From Watersipora subatra (taxonomy: Eukaryota; Bryozoa; Gymnolaemata; Cheilostomatida; Watersiporidae): DNA of 64,000 nucleotides. Made by a program: the position numbers and the translations under genes. Shown one piece after another: positions 11,101-20,057 of the stretch (position 1 is its first letter; every line of letters starts with the position of its first letter). Location of the stretch: contig NC_088710.1 in NCBI RefSeq assembly GCF_963576615.1, forward strand, positions 2,770,001 to 2,834,000, read 5' to 3'. Below the pieces are notes generated by a model. The model made no database searches. It was not told the DNA's origin and saw only the letters and a program-made list of their open reading frames with translations.

Positions 11101-14100
11101 ATAAGCTATATATTCAGATAAGCTATATATTTAGCTATGCTATATATTCAGATAAGCTATATATTTAGATAAGCTATATATTTAGATATGCTATATATTC
11201 AGATATGCTATATATTCAGATAAGCTATATATTCAGATAAGCTATATCTATAGATATGCTATATATTCAAATATGTTATATATTCAGATAAGCTATATAT
11301 TCAGATAAGCTATATCTATAGATATGCTATATATTCAAATATGCTATATATTCATATATGCTATATATTCAGATATGCTATATATTCAGATAAGCTATAT
11401 ATTTAGATATGATATACATTCAGACATGCTATATATTTAGATATGCTGAATATTCAAAATAGTCGAATGCCCGGCGTTGCACGGGTAATAAGTAAGGGTT
11501 TTGCACAGAAAATTTATTTTTAATCATCATGTACAACATTTACCCTTCAAATAGTTGTCATGCAAGTGCCAAGTATTACTGGTACTTTGCCAACAAACAT
11601 TATGCTTTTTAGCTAAAGCTTTATACAAGCTAATATTATATAGTACTGTCTCATTATAGCTATTAATAATGCTTGTAGCTTTTTACAAAGCTTTTCTATG
11701 ACCAAACATATAAATACTTGGGTTTTCTGTTATCAAATCAGTTGTCTCTGGAGTGTGCAATAAACCATTTCTCTAATTTAATACTCTATTTAATTGCTTC
11801 TGTGCAGAAACATAACAGAAGCTAATTGGCGACAAGGATTTCTCTCTAGAACAGTTACAAAGAGTTTTGTTCAGATTTTATCATTGATAAAATCGATACA
11901 AAGAGTTCTAGTTTATTACAAGAGTAACTGTTCAAAATTGCACCACTACAATGGCAGAAGTAGCAGACCTGATCAAGCTAATGCAGAAGCAGCAGGAGGA
12001 CCAGGGACAGCAGCAAGAGGAGCAGAGAAAGCAGCAAGAAGAGCATAGACAACAGCAGCATGAGGAGTTCAAGCAGCAACAAGAGGAATACAGACGTCAG
12101 CAAGATGAAAGAATGGAGGAGAATAAGAAACTGATGGAGCTACTACTACAAAACCTACAACGGAAACAAGAAACAGCTGCAACCGCTGTTCCAGCCTTCC
12201 CAGGTTTTGACCCAACAGCAGAGCTACTAACAGATTACATAGACAGATTCAACACATTCATTGCAGCAAATTCTATTCATCAAGACAAGATTGCTGGCAC
12301 TTTTCTCACCAACCAACAGCCTACACTCTACAAGCAGCTTAGTAATATGGCAGCTCAGCTTTCAACACCCAAGCAGATCAACGACCTCAACATGGATGAA
12401 ATACTGGAATTTCTCAAAGACCAGTATGACCCTAAGCGCTTCATTGTTAGAGAGCGTTACAAGTATTGGAGTGACATGCAGAGGAAACCTGGAGAAACTA
12501 TTCAAGAGTTAGCTGCCAGAATTCGTCAAGATGCAACTACATGTGCCTTCATAGACATTACAGATCCATTAGATGAGGCTCTCAGAACAAGATTTATCTG
12601 CTCTGTAAACAATGAAGCAGTTCTCAAATCTCTCTTCAAGGTCAAGGACGATGAACTCAACTTCAACAAAGCTATACAGGTAGCACAGGAAACAGAAGAA
12701 GCAGCTAAAGTTGCCAAAGAGACAGTTTATGGAAACTCGTCTAAAGTCAACAAGGTTGCTCAACAGAAATCAAGATACAAACCAATCCAGAAAAACAACT
12801 CTACACCTGACAAGCAGAAGGAAGGAAAGCTATGCTACAGATGTGACCGAACTAACCATACAGCGGATGACTGCAGATTCAAAGCAGCCACCTGCAACTT
12901 TTGTTCTAAACAAGGTCACATAGAAAGAGCATGCAAGAAAAAGAAATCATCTGCAGCAGAAAAACCAGTAAAGATGATAGAATGCACATCAACCAAGATG
13001 GTGAAACTTGCTGAAAACATCAAACTGGAGGGAGACAACTTCACACTTGAACTGGACACTGGAGCATGTGACAACTTCATCTGTAAATCAATATGGGAGA
13101 AGCTAGGAAAGCCAAACCTAAAACCTACTACAGTTAACTACAAATCAGCCTCAGGACATCTCATAGAGACGCTTGGCAGATGTGAGCTAACTGCCCAATT
13201 GGATGCACAGAAAGAAGTCAGACTACCATTTGTGATTAGTGCTGTACAAGATCTCAACCTACTAGGAAGAACTGCTATACAGCAACTAGGCATCTCTATT
13301 GATGACAAGCTACAACAGAACCTTGTATCAACAATCACAGAGAACCAGCCAGATGGGAGGTTACAAATCAAGTGTAAGGAGATGTGCAAAGAATTTCCAG
13401 AAATATTCAAAGACGAGCTAGGATGTCTCAAGAACTTTGAACTAGAGATAAACTTCAAACCTTCAACAAAGCCAGTCTTCTGCCGACCCAGACCAGTTCC
13501 TATTGCCTTGACAGAAGAGCTCAACCAAGCATACGAAGCAGGTGTAGCTAAAGGCATATGGGAACCAACTCAATTCAACCAGTATGGAACACCAGTTGTA
13601 CCTGTACGCAAATCTACAACAGGTCAAGCTGCAGGGAAGATCAGAGTATGTGGAGACTACTCCAAGACTATCAATAATCAGCTAGAAACACATAGGAAAC
13701 CTATCCCACTACCAGAAGATCTAATCAGAAAACTAGGTGGAGGCTATTGCTACACAAAGATTGATTTAGCAGATGCCTACAATCAAATATTGTTGGCACC
13801 AGAAAGTCAACGACGACTAGCACTATCAACACACCGAGGAGTACTACTACAGAAGAGGTTGCCCTTTGGCATAAGCTCAGCACCAGGGTATTTTCAAGAA
13901 ATCATGGAGCAACTGACACAAGACCTCCCAGGAGTAGCAGTATACCTAGATGATATACTAGTGAGTGGAGCCAATGCAGAGAGCCATCTACAAAACCTAC
14001 GTCGACTTCTTCAAAGATTAGAAGAAAGAGGGCTCAGATGTAGAAAAGACAAGTGCTGTTTTGCTCAACCTACAGTAGAGTATCTGGGACACAAACTCAC

Positions 14101-17100
14101 TTCAAAGGGAATCACTAAAGGAAAGAAGGCAGATGCAGTACAACAGATGCCAGTCCCAACAGACTTAACTCAGCTAAGATCTTTCTTAGGAGCTACACAA
14201 TTCTACAGCAAGTTCATACCCAATCTGTCACAACTCACAGGACCATTGCACAAACTGACACGCAAAGGAGAGACCTGGAAGTGGGGCACTGAACAAGAAA
14301 AGAGCTTCAACAAACTGAAAGATATGCTATCAACTGATAGTGTCTTAGCACACTTCAACCCAGATCTTGACATTGGAATCTCATGTGATGCTTCAGAAAC
14401 TGGACTGGGAGCTGTACTATTTCATCGTTATCCTGATGGAAGTGAGAGACCAATAGCCAATGTTTCAAAAACACTGACCAGCACACAGAGGAAATATGGA
14501 CAAATACAAAAAGAAGCTCTCTCAATCATATTTGCTCTAAAGAAGTATCACCAGTACCTGTATGGTCGACGGTTTATCTTGGTAACTGACCACAGACCTC
14601 TTCTCACACTTCTAGGACCTACCAAAGGAGTTCCAGCTCTAGCAGCCAACAGACTAGCAAGATGGGCACTGGTACTAAATCAGTATGACTACACCATAGA
14701 ATACAGATCTACCCAGCATCATCAAAATGCAGATGTCCTCTCAAGACTGCCAGTTGGACCTGATAAAGAGTTTGATGCAAGAGAAGATGAGGATGATGTT
14801 GATACAGTATGCACTATTCACACTATTGGACAACAGCTCAACTCTACAGACTACAATGTTCTAGCAAAGGAGACAAAGAAAGACCCAACACTAGCCACAG
14901 TAATGCGCTACACAGCAGAAGGATGGCCTGGCAACAAAGAGATGAAGGAGACTCAGCTGTCACTCTTCCACAAGATCTCAGATTCACTTTCTATCACTGA
15001 AGGTTGTCTTCTATATGGCAACAGAGTAGTCATTCCTGTCAAGTTACAACAGGAAGTATTAAAGATCCTTCACCTTGGACACTTTGGAATGGAAAGAATG
15101 AAGAAGCTAGCTCGAACTGCTGTCTATTGGCCTCGCATTGACTCTGATATAGAGGAGACAAGCCGACAGTGCACTGCCTGTGCTGAACACCAGAAGCTTC
15201 CACAGAAGTATCCTATACATCCCTGGATGCTACCTGAGAAGCCATGGAGTCGTCTTCACTTAGATCATGCAGTGAACTTCATGGGCAGCCAATGGCTAGT
15301 GATGATAGATGCCTACTCAAAGTATCCATGCATACACAGGACGTCATCTACTTCTACCAGAGCTACCACAGACATCTTAGAGGAGATATTCGCACACTTT
15401 GGATACCCTCACACCATAGTCACTGACAATGCTACCAGCTTCACCTCAGGAGAGTTTCAGCAGTGGTGTCAAGAGAGAAGCATTGTTCACCTCACTGGAG
15501 CACCCTACCATCCAGCTACAAATGGCGCAGCTGAAAGACTAGTACAATCCTTCAAACAAGCCATGAAGAAATCGTCACTCTCACCTAAATCTGCACTACA
15601 ACAGTTCCTGATGCACTATAGAAGGACACCACTTCCTACAGGATACTCTCCCAGTCAGCTGCTGAATGGAAGACAGATGAGATGCAAGATTGACACCCTA
15701 TTGCCATCACCCGCACACATAGCACAGTTTCATCAATCCAGAGAAGTCAACCGATCGGCAGAAAAGACAGTTAGCAAGATACACAGCTACAATCTTGGAG
15801 CACCATGCTATGCCTTGTATCATGGACCTAGACGCAACAGACAACCTAGATGGGTTCCAGCCATTGTTACTAAGATATATGGAACTCGTAGTCTCAATGT
15901 CAAAGTGGTACCAAAGGGACCTACTTGGAGAAGACATGTTGAACAACTCAGACCAAGATACTCAACAGAAGAAGATCAAGACCCTGGAGATAAACCTGAT
16001 ATAACAGAGGAGACAAAACTGCAACTACCAGCCCCTACAACTGTAACAGAGCAACCTCCGTCTAGAAGAAGACCACGCAACCCTCGTCTACCTGATGGAG
16101 ATGAGTATAGCAGAGACAAACCCCGAAGGTCTAAGAGAACCAGAAAGAACCTTTATCTTAGTGAGGAGGTGTCATGCAAGTGCTAAGTATTACTGGTACT
16201 TTGCCAACAAACATTATGCTTTTTAGCTAAAGCTTTATACAAGCTAATATTATATAGTACTGTCTCATTATAGCTATTAATAATGCTTGTAGCTTTTTAC
16301 AAAGCTTTTCTATGACCAAACATATAAATACTTGGGTTTTCTGTTATCAAATCAGTTGTCTCTGGAGTGTGCAATAAACCATTTCTCTAATTTAATACTC
16401 TATTTAATTGCTTCTGTGCAGAAACATAACAATAGTTAAATAAAGGTGTTTGTTTGCATGCTTGTTTTTGTGTGTGTCCAGTCAATGCATAATATTTGAA
16501 AGCTAATGCATAAATATTTGAGCGCTTAGGACATAGCGACAACAGATTGTTGAAAGACATTTCTTACTTATGCTACACATTCGCTCAATAATTTAAAACG
16601 GCTATAAACTATTAGAGGTAATGTAGTTGCCATTGACTAAGTTCTTTTACTCAATATATTTGAGTTACTTAAGCTAGTAACTTGAGCTAGTAACTTAAGC
16701 TAGTAACTTAAGCTAGTAACTTAAGCTAGTAACTTAAGCTAGTCTAAATCTTTACTATAATAAAGTGAGTTACGTTGAAGCGTGCTATTTTAACAAATCA
16801 CTATTAAGGATTAACAAAGATATAAAAAGTATGTGCACAATTATTCCATAGTACCGCAAATAGGCTGGGTGGCGGTAGTGGATAGTACGCCTGTCTGCAG
16901 AACTGGAGTTCTTATATTGGACTGGAGTTTTTGAGATAACTTCCACTGCGATGCAGGTTTTTTGTTCCTAGATTTTAGCTATAGCGGGACATACTGAACT
17001 ACAGACATACAGAAAAACTCTGAGAAATATAGATTGAAAATAAACGTATGCCGAATATTCAGGTATCCTATATATTCGGGTAAGCTGAATATTCAAATAT

Positions 17101-19233
17101 GATGAATCAATATTGTTTCCTATTATAATATGTTAGCCAACACCTGGTGTGAATAGCATGCCGACTGAGGGTCAGTTAATGGGTAGCGGAAATTTGGTCA
17201 CAACATTTCAAGTTATAGTTATACTATCTTGTTGTCTAGCAACCAAAGTTAAAGGTTGATACAAGCCAAATATCACTGGTGATAATTTCTAGTTTTTATT
17301 CACCAAAGGATCCCTTTTTGAATGATAAGAAATATAAGGAAAAGCTTCCCTAGAAGGACCACATCTTGAAAGCACGAAAATGAAGTGAATTCAAAACACT
17401 CAAGTTTACAAATTCGCAAGTTACCTTCTTCATGACCCGTGGAGCTCCTGGAGCAGACTTGTCGAGGCCTATCCAGCCTGCTTGCATGGCCTTGCTGAAG
17501 CCTATCTTAGCATGTGCACCGCTCTTCTACAGACAAGAGAATCATAAGACGGGGATAACCAATCATAAAATTAGCAGTCAGTATTTGGAGTTATCATTCC
17601 TAATTGTGAAGCACCCTACTTCTCATCAATATTCACAGAAAGCAAACTAAGCTACTTTTGTATGTTACAGTCCGAACTTGAAAAAACAATTTGTCTTTGT
17701 AAAAAATAACGAATGGTTAGTTATAAAAAACCATAGTTTAAAGTTTTCCAATTTTCACTCGCCCACACAAACTTTACTAAAATTGTACAAAACGAGATAC
17801 ACTTTTTGATACAGCAACATTCTGTTCCCCTAGTTGCAAATCTAGTAAAATGTATGGGGTGCATGTATTTAATAAACATATGAAATAGACATACATGAGA
17901 GACATCAAACGGTAGACGCATTTACATATATACATTTATATTGTAGACGTCAAGACATATATATGTCTACCATATACGATAGACATATACGATAAACACA
18001 TACGATAGACATATATACGATAGTCATATATACGATAGACATATACGCTAGACAAATACGCTAGACGTATACGATAGACGTATATGGTAGACGTATACGG
18101 TAGACGTATATGGTAAACGTATATGGTAAACGTATATGGTAGACGTATACGCTAGACGTATACGGGGGATGCACAATGGATAGGTACTTGTGTGCTGATG
18201 CACCATTAAAACATTTATTAATGTATTATGTTTACTGCAATAACAAAGGCTTGACTTATATAACAAATACACACAGAGTATGCTAAAAAAATTTTATTGG
18301 AGTTGTTCGCGCATGATCATAGGATTATATGAATGCTCATCAATACCCCGTTCAACGTAAGGTATTTTTTGATATTTTATCATGCTTACACTTAAGAGCT
18401 ACCCCTGTGGCATCTGAAAGCAAATCATTTTATTGCAAGACTTACCATTAGCTCAGCCTGAGTAATCCCCTCATCAGGGACTGACATGAATACATTGTAC
18501 TCATGGCTGCCATTCTTGGCAATACCATTTCCTTCATCAGTCAACTTGAGTTGCTTCAGAGGAACTTCTTTTACATCAATTACCTATGTCAGAAAAACTC
18601 CTTTTATGATTGTAAAAAAGCTATCACTTACAATTCTTTGGTATGACAGCCTCAACATGCAGTTGACTTCTCTGGTTCAGTGTTTGGCAGTAAATCATAG
18701 ACAAATAAAATGATATGATTGTAGTAGGTTTATTACATACTAGCAATGCTGATAGCCTGATCTTTACATAAATACTCACGTAGGTGACAACATCACCAGT
18801 GCAGTTAAACATGACTCAGATCAGGTTGTATATATCTATTACCAAGATTTATAAATGCATACCTTGATACGACTTAAGCATCCCGCGCAAACCAATGAAT
18901 GCTATCAGCTGATTATCGTTCATTTTACAAAACGCCAATTAATTAGCAACGCGTGTAAATGAGAAAAAATATTATCTTTCCTATCTTTTGTACGATCTTA
19001 TTGACCAACCAGGCAGTGCTAGTGTCAGAGATGAAATAGCAAATTTGCCAGCCTTTTAGGGTGTTCAACTATGATACTACTACAACACTTACATTTTCGT
19101 AGCATTGTAAACTTTTTATAGCACCCACAACATCTTGATGACCACATTTCCATTGTTCTTGCAGATTAATTGATAGTATAATATCGGTTTCATTCAACTT
19201 GCTAAGAATTCGTTCAGTTAAATTTTGTGTCAT
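8081..19233 (-). CDS. FARSA: Phenylalanine-tRNA ligase alpha subunit (5' part of gene)
   Basis: This is the alpha subunit of the cytosolic (alpha-beta)2 enzyme that charges tRNA-Phe. Five minus-strand exons join in frame: 19093-19233, 18446-18583, 17425-17526, 8745-8878 and 8081-8173, about 203 residues. All have GT donors and AG acceptors. Family landmarks in order are VVGAIKSLQ in the first winged-helix domain, EGSH-like NGSHEYNVF, then AKIGFSKAMQAGWIGLDKSA with PRVMKK, a Lys/Glu-rich segment ending KKRKLIAEE, and VRKGTSFTLSPHK leading to LTPEMIAT. These match the N-terminal tRNA/DNA-binding-fold region of animal PheRS alpha. The catalytic class II domain (roughly 300 more residues in the family) was not found in 1-8080 and is probably left of the window. 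The start ATG at 19233 gives the length expected of the N-terminal domain. Intron 3 is 8.5 kb and is filled by transposons. Confidence 0.92.
8174..8744. other. FARSA intron 4
   Basis: A 571-bp intron on the minus strand. I saw no repeat or RNA gene in it. Confidence 0.7.
8745..8878 (-). CDS. FARSA: FARSA exon 4
   Basis: Forty-four codons plus two bases. It encodes VVDEIQKLL and a highly charged helix ending KKRKLIAE, corresponding to the VQRRL...RKRKLLAE linker helix of the family. The donor is GTAGG; the split codon is completed by exon 5. It lies 8.5 kb from exon 3. Confidence 0.9.
9081..9841. mobile_element. Pogo/Tc1-like non-autonomous element, copy 1
   Basis: A 761-bp element bounded by inverted ends CAGTCAAACATGGATAACTC and its complement, each flanked by TA, the target preference of the Tc1/mariner/pogo group. 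The inner ends are GATAACTCGAA-rich, as in Tigger-type MITEs. An 80-codon open frame (9500-9742) is present but is probably not a gene. Copy 2 at 9878-11008 is in the opposite orientation, with 6 differences over the 243 bp of that frame. It sits in FARSA intron 3. Confidence 0.8.
10435..10697. mobile_element. Palindromic insert inside pogo-like copy 2
   Basis: A 263-bp block bounded by inverted ACGATGAATAG ends. It contains a 14-bp perfect stem with an 8-nt loop (10515-10550) and a near-perfect 126-nt hairpin (10561-10686). Its boundaries within the 400-bp insert are inferred. It may be a nested foldback MITE. No coding capacity was seen. Confidence 0.45.
10561..10686. repeat. 126-nt hairpin
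   Basis: The left arm begins CACGGGCTAGCCGGGTCACG. The right arm ends with the complementary GTGACCCGGCTAGTCCGTG. The apex is an ACAAAACAAAAACA / TGTTTTTGTTTTGT stem. Only a few mismatches interrupt about 60 bp of stem. It could fold as DNA cruciform or as RNA on either strand. Confidence 0.8.
11010..11451. repeat. 18-bp AT minisatellite
   Basis: About 24 degenerate copies of an 18-bp unit of the form TATATATTCAGATAAGC with T/A variants. Short pieces of the same repeat flank the pogo-like copies at 9065-9080 and 9842-9877, so those elements inserted into the array at its TA dinucleotides. Confidence 0.85.
11464..11550 (+). mobile_element. Retroposon copy E, 5' fragment
   Basis: Contains CCCGGCGTTGCACGGGTAATA, the head motif (with one change) of the tRNA-tailed retroposon family. 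The LTR element begins directly after it, and the matching 3' part resumes at 16437. The retroposon was therefore split by the LTR insertion. Confidence 0.55.
11556..11817 (+). repeat. 5' LTR
   Basis: 262 bp, TG...CA ends. It carries an AATAAA-like CAATAAACCA near its 3' end that could serve polyadenylation in the R region. It differs from the 3' LTR only at 11570. Confidence 0.95.
11826..11837 (+). other. Candidate primer-binding site
   Basis: TTGGCGACAAGG lies 8 bp inside the 5' LTR. A tRNA-complementary primer site is expected here, and TGGCGAC-type sequences are common in Gypsy elements. I cannot assign the tRNA. Confidence 0.4.
11951..16186 (+). CDS. Gag-Pol polyprotein of Gypsy element
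   Basis: A single 1,411-residue frame. Residues 1-55 are a Gln/Glu-rich coiled coil opening Gag. Two CCHC zinc knuckles lie at C295-C308 and C315-C328 (nucleocapsid). The aspartic protease has DTGA at 369-372. Reverse transcriptase carries YLDD at 665-668, RNase H its first Asp at 813 (CDASETGLG), and integrase an HHCC zinc finger near 1041-1080. The integrase catalytic triad is D1105, D1159 and E1195, with exactly 35 residues between the last two (D,D35E). A GPY/F-like module (RWVPAIVTKIYG...VEQLRPR) follows and a basic tail ends it. No frameshift separates Gag from Pol, unlike many relatives. All catalytic motifs look intact. The last six codons and the stop TAA lie inside the 3' LTR. It is a mobile-element protein, not a host gene. 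Confidence 0.97.
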   Translation: MAEVADLIKLMQKQQEDQGQQQEEQRKQQEEHRQQQHEEFKQQQEEYRRQQDERMEENKKLMELLLQNLQRKQETAATAVPAFPGFDPTAELLTDYIDRFNTFIAANSIHQDKIAGTFLTNQQPTLYKQLSNMAAQLSTPKQINDLNMDEILEFLKDQYDPKRFIVRERYKYWSDMQRKPGETIQELAARIRQDATTCAFIDITDPLDEALRTRFICSVNNEAVLKSLFKVKDDELNFNKAIQVAQETEEAAKVAKETVYGNSSKVNKVAQQKSRYKPIQKNNSTPDKQKEGKLCYRCDRTNHTADDCRFKAATCNFCSKQGHIERACKKKKSSAAEKPVKMIECTSTKMVKLAENIKLEGDNFTLELDTGACDNFICKSIWEKLGKPNLKPTTVNYKSASGHLIETLGRCELTAQLDAQKEVRLPFVISAVQDLNLLGRTAIQQLGISIDDKLQQNLVSTITENQPDGRLQIKCKEMCKEFPEIFKDELGCLKNFELEINFKPSTKPVFCRPRPVPIALTEELNQAYEAGVAKGIWEPTQFNQYGTPVVPVRKSTTGQAAGKIRVCGDYSKTINNQLETHRKPIPLPEDLIRKLGGGYCYTKIDLADAYNQILLAPESQRRLALSTHRGVLLQKRLPFGISSAPGYFQEIMEQLTQDLPGVAVYLDDILVSGANAESHLQNLRRLLQRLEERGLRCRKDKCCFAQPTVEYLGHKLTSKGITKGKKADAVQQMPVPTDLTQLRSFLGATQFYSKFIPNLSQLTGPLHKLTRKGETWKWGTEQEKSFNKLKDMLSTDSVLAHFNPDLDIGISCDASETGLGAVLFHRYPDGSERPIANVSKTLTSTQRKYGQIQKEALSIIFALKKYHQYLYGRRFILVTDHRPLLTLLGPTKGVPALAANRLARWALVLNQYDYTIEYRSTQHHQNADVLSRLPVGPDKEFDAREDEDDVDTVCTIHTIGQQLNSTDYNVLAKETKKDPTLATVMRYTAEGWPGNKEMKETQLSLFHKISDSLSITEGCLLYGNRVVIPVKLQQEVLKILHLGHFGMERMKKLARTAVYWPRIDSDIEETSRQCTACAEHQKLPQKYPIHPWMLPEKPWSRLHLDHAVNFMGSQWLVMIDAYSKYPCIHRTSSTSTRATTDILEEIFAHFGYPHTIVTDNATSFTSGEFQQWCQERSIVHLTGAPYHPATNGAAERLVQSFKQAMKKSSLSPKSALQQFLMHYRRTPLPTGYSPSQLLNGRQMRCKIDTLLPSPAHIAQFHQSREVNRSAEKTVSKIHSYNLGAPCYALYHGPRRNRQPRWVPAIVTKIYGTRSLNVKVVPKGPTWRRHVEQLRPRYSTEEDQDPGDKPDITEETKLQLPAPTTVTEQPPSRRRPRNPRLPDGDEYSRDKPRRSKRTRKNLYLSEEVSCKC
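16161..16169 (+). other. Polypurine tract
   Basis: GTGAGGAGG ends immediately before the 3' LTR, the expected plus-strand primer. It is also coding sequence for the last residues of the polyprotein. Confidence 0.7.
16170..16431 (+). repeat. 3' LTR
   Basis: 262 bp, same ends as the 5' LTR, followed by the ATAGT target duplication. Base 16184 (T) supplies the first base of the gag-pol stop codon; the 5' LTR has C at the equivalent position. Confidence 0.95.
16437..17036 (+). mobile_element. Retroposon copy E, 3' part
   Basis: Holds a tRNA-like segment (from about 16865, GGCTGGGTGGCGG onward) and the family tail block TTTAGCTATAGCGGGACATA followed by GAGAAATATAG. A 14-bp tandem repeat lies inside at 16673-16744. 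It continues the head at 11464-11550. Confidence 0.5.
16673..16744. repeat. 14-bp tandem repeat
   Basis: About five copies of TAACTTAAGCTAGT in a row. Confidence 0.85.
17425..17526 (-). CDS. FARSA: FARSA exon 3
   Basis: Thirty-four codons, phase 0 at both ends. It encodes KIGFSKAMQAGWIGLDKSA, the best conserved family signature in the N-terminal half, and ends PRVMKK before a GTAAC donor. Confidence 0.95.
17942..18170. repeat. Degenerate 12-13-bp minisatellite
   Basis: Repeated TACGATAGACATA-like units grading into TATGGTAGACG units, in FARSA intron 2. Open frames across it are by-products of the repeat. Confidence 0.8.
18446..18583 (-). CDS. FARSA: FARSA exon 2
   Basis: Forty-six codons, phase 0 at both ends, donor GTAAG. 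It encodes the segment with LKLTDEGNGIAKNGSHEYNV and PDEGITQAELM, matching the ELTAEG...EGSHE...QSELM region of animal FARSA. Confidence 0.92.
18584..19092. other. FARSA intron 1
   Basis: A 509-bp intron on the minus strand; nothing further recognised. Confidence 0.7.
19093..19233 (-). CDS. FARSA: FARSA exon 1
   Basis: Residues 1-47, from ATG at 19231-19233 to a GTAAG donor, phase 0. It holds the first winged-helix module with VVGAIKSLQ. The upstream minus-strand frame from 19412 stops at TGA overlapping this ATG by two bases. Confidence 0.9.
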
Positions 19234-20012
19234 TTCGCTTTGTACACGCTTAGCAGCGAAATCGTACAGAAAGACAGCTGCGGCCGAGAAACTTTGCGAT
19301 ATGTAGTACTCCTAAGTAAGATTTTATCTTGTGGGCGTGTCGTAGAAGAAGTAACGTTCCACGAAATATAGGTACCTATTTGGCGAAAGAATTTACCAGA
19401 AAAAGCTGCCAACAGCCAACTGCAATAAAAAACCTTAAGATATATTATTTATATATTCATTATGTTGCATTTTCTTTTCAAATACATAATTTGTATGCAC
19501 GTGTATCAGTATCACAGGTTTCAGGTCGATAGCGCGTTGACTACATAGGGTAAAATACTAAAAATACGTCATAAAAAAAGTTATTGTACATATAGTATTA
19601 AGCGCATCCTAAAACGTGATGATCCCGCCTACCGTTTGTTCTATGGTTCATAAAAGCCGATTCCTCTGTGCTGCATTTAGCCAGTTTTACTCATTCATTA
19701 GTTGATAAAAGACAAAATGTGATTCGGTTTAACTATACGAGCTTCCGGTGACAGCATACGAGACTTAGTAGCTCGCCGATTTATTACTGGTTGAAACATT
19801 TTAAAAGCTTACCTATTATCTAAGGCTACAATACATCAACTGTGCGCTTCGTCGTTCTGGATGTTTTTGAAGTGAATCTCTGTTTACTAGCTAATACTGT
19901 TAGAGACTCTCAAAGATTTTGTTGTCGGAAACGCAAAGAGCACTTTAGGACGTATTAAATTCGCGGTATGTCATAGCGCTCGGACTGAGAGCACATTTGG
20001 TATAAGGAATTG
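19234..20012. promoter_or_regulatory. Divergent promoter region between FARSA and SH3BP5
   Basis: These 779 bp separate the two start codons, which point away from each other. Both 5' UTRs and promoters should lie here. A GTGGGCGTG (GC/CACC-box-like) motif lies near 19330. No convincing TATA box in a sensible position was seen. Transcription start sites cannot be placed from sequence. Confidence 0.5.
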
Positions 20013-20057
20013 ATGGATGACGATAACGACTCGGAGCCTTTAGATCCAAGGATACAG
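20013..20057 (+). CDS. SH3BP5: SH3BP5 exon 1
   Basis: Fifteen codons: an acidic start (MDDDNDSE) and LDPRIQ, the family's first conserved motif. Donor GTACGA, phase 0. This ATG is chosen because it precedes the conserved motif by the family's short distance. Confidence 0.88.

Larger units (their letters stand above)
11556..16431 (+). mobile_element. Complete Ty3/Gypsy LTR retrotransposon
   Basis: A 4,876-bp element with two 262-bp LTRs (11556-11817 and 16170-16431) that begin TG and end CA, and a 5-bp target duplication ATAGT at 11551-11555 and 16432-16436. The LTRs differ at only one base (11570 C, 16184 T), so the insertion is recent. A likely primer-binding region (TTGGCGACAAGG, 11826-11837) follows the 5' LTR, and a purine tract GTGAGGAGG (16161-16169) precedes the 3' LTR. 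One uninterrupted gag-pol frame lies inside and there is no envelope frame. The domain order PR-RT-RNaseH-IN places it in Ty3/Gypsy (Metaviridae). It sits in FARSA intron 3, antisense to that gene, and splits an older retroposon. Confidence 0.97.

Noticed and set aside
12261-15946. Several 60-139 codon frames inside the Gypsy element
   Set aside because: They are shadows of the gag-pol frame in other frames or on the other strand; no envelope-like protein is among them.
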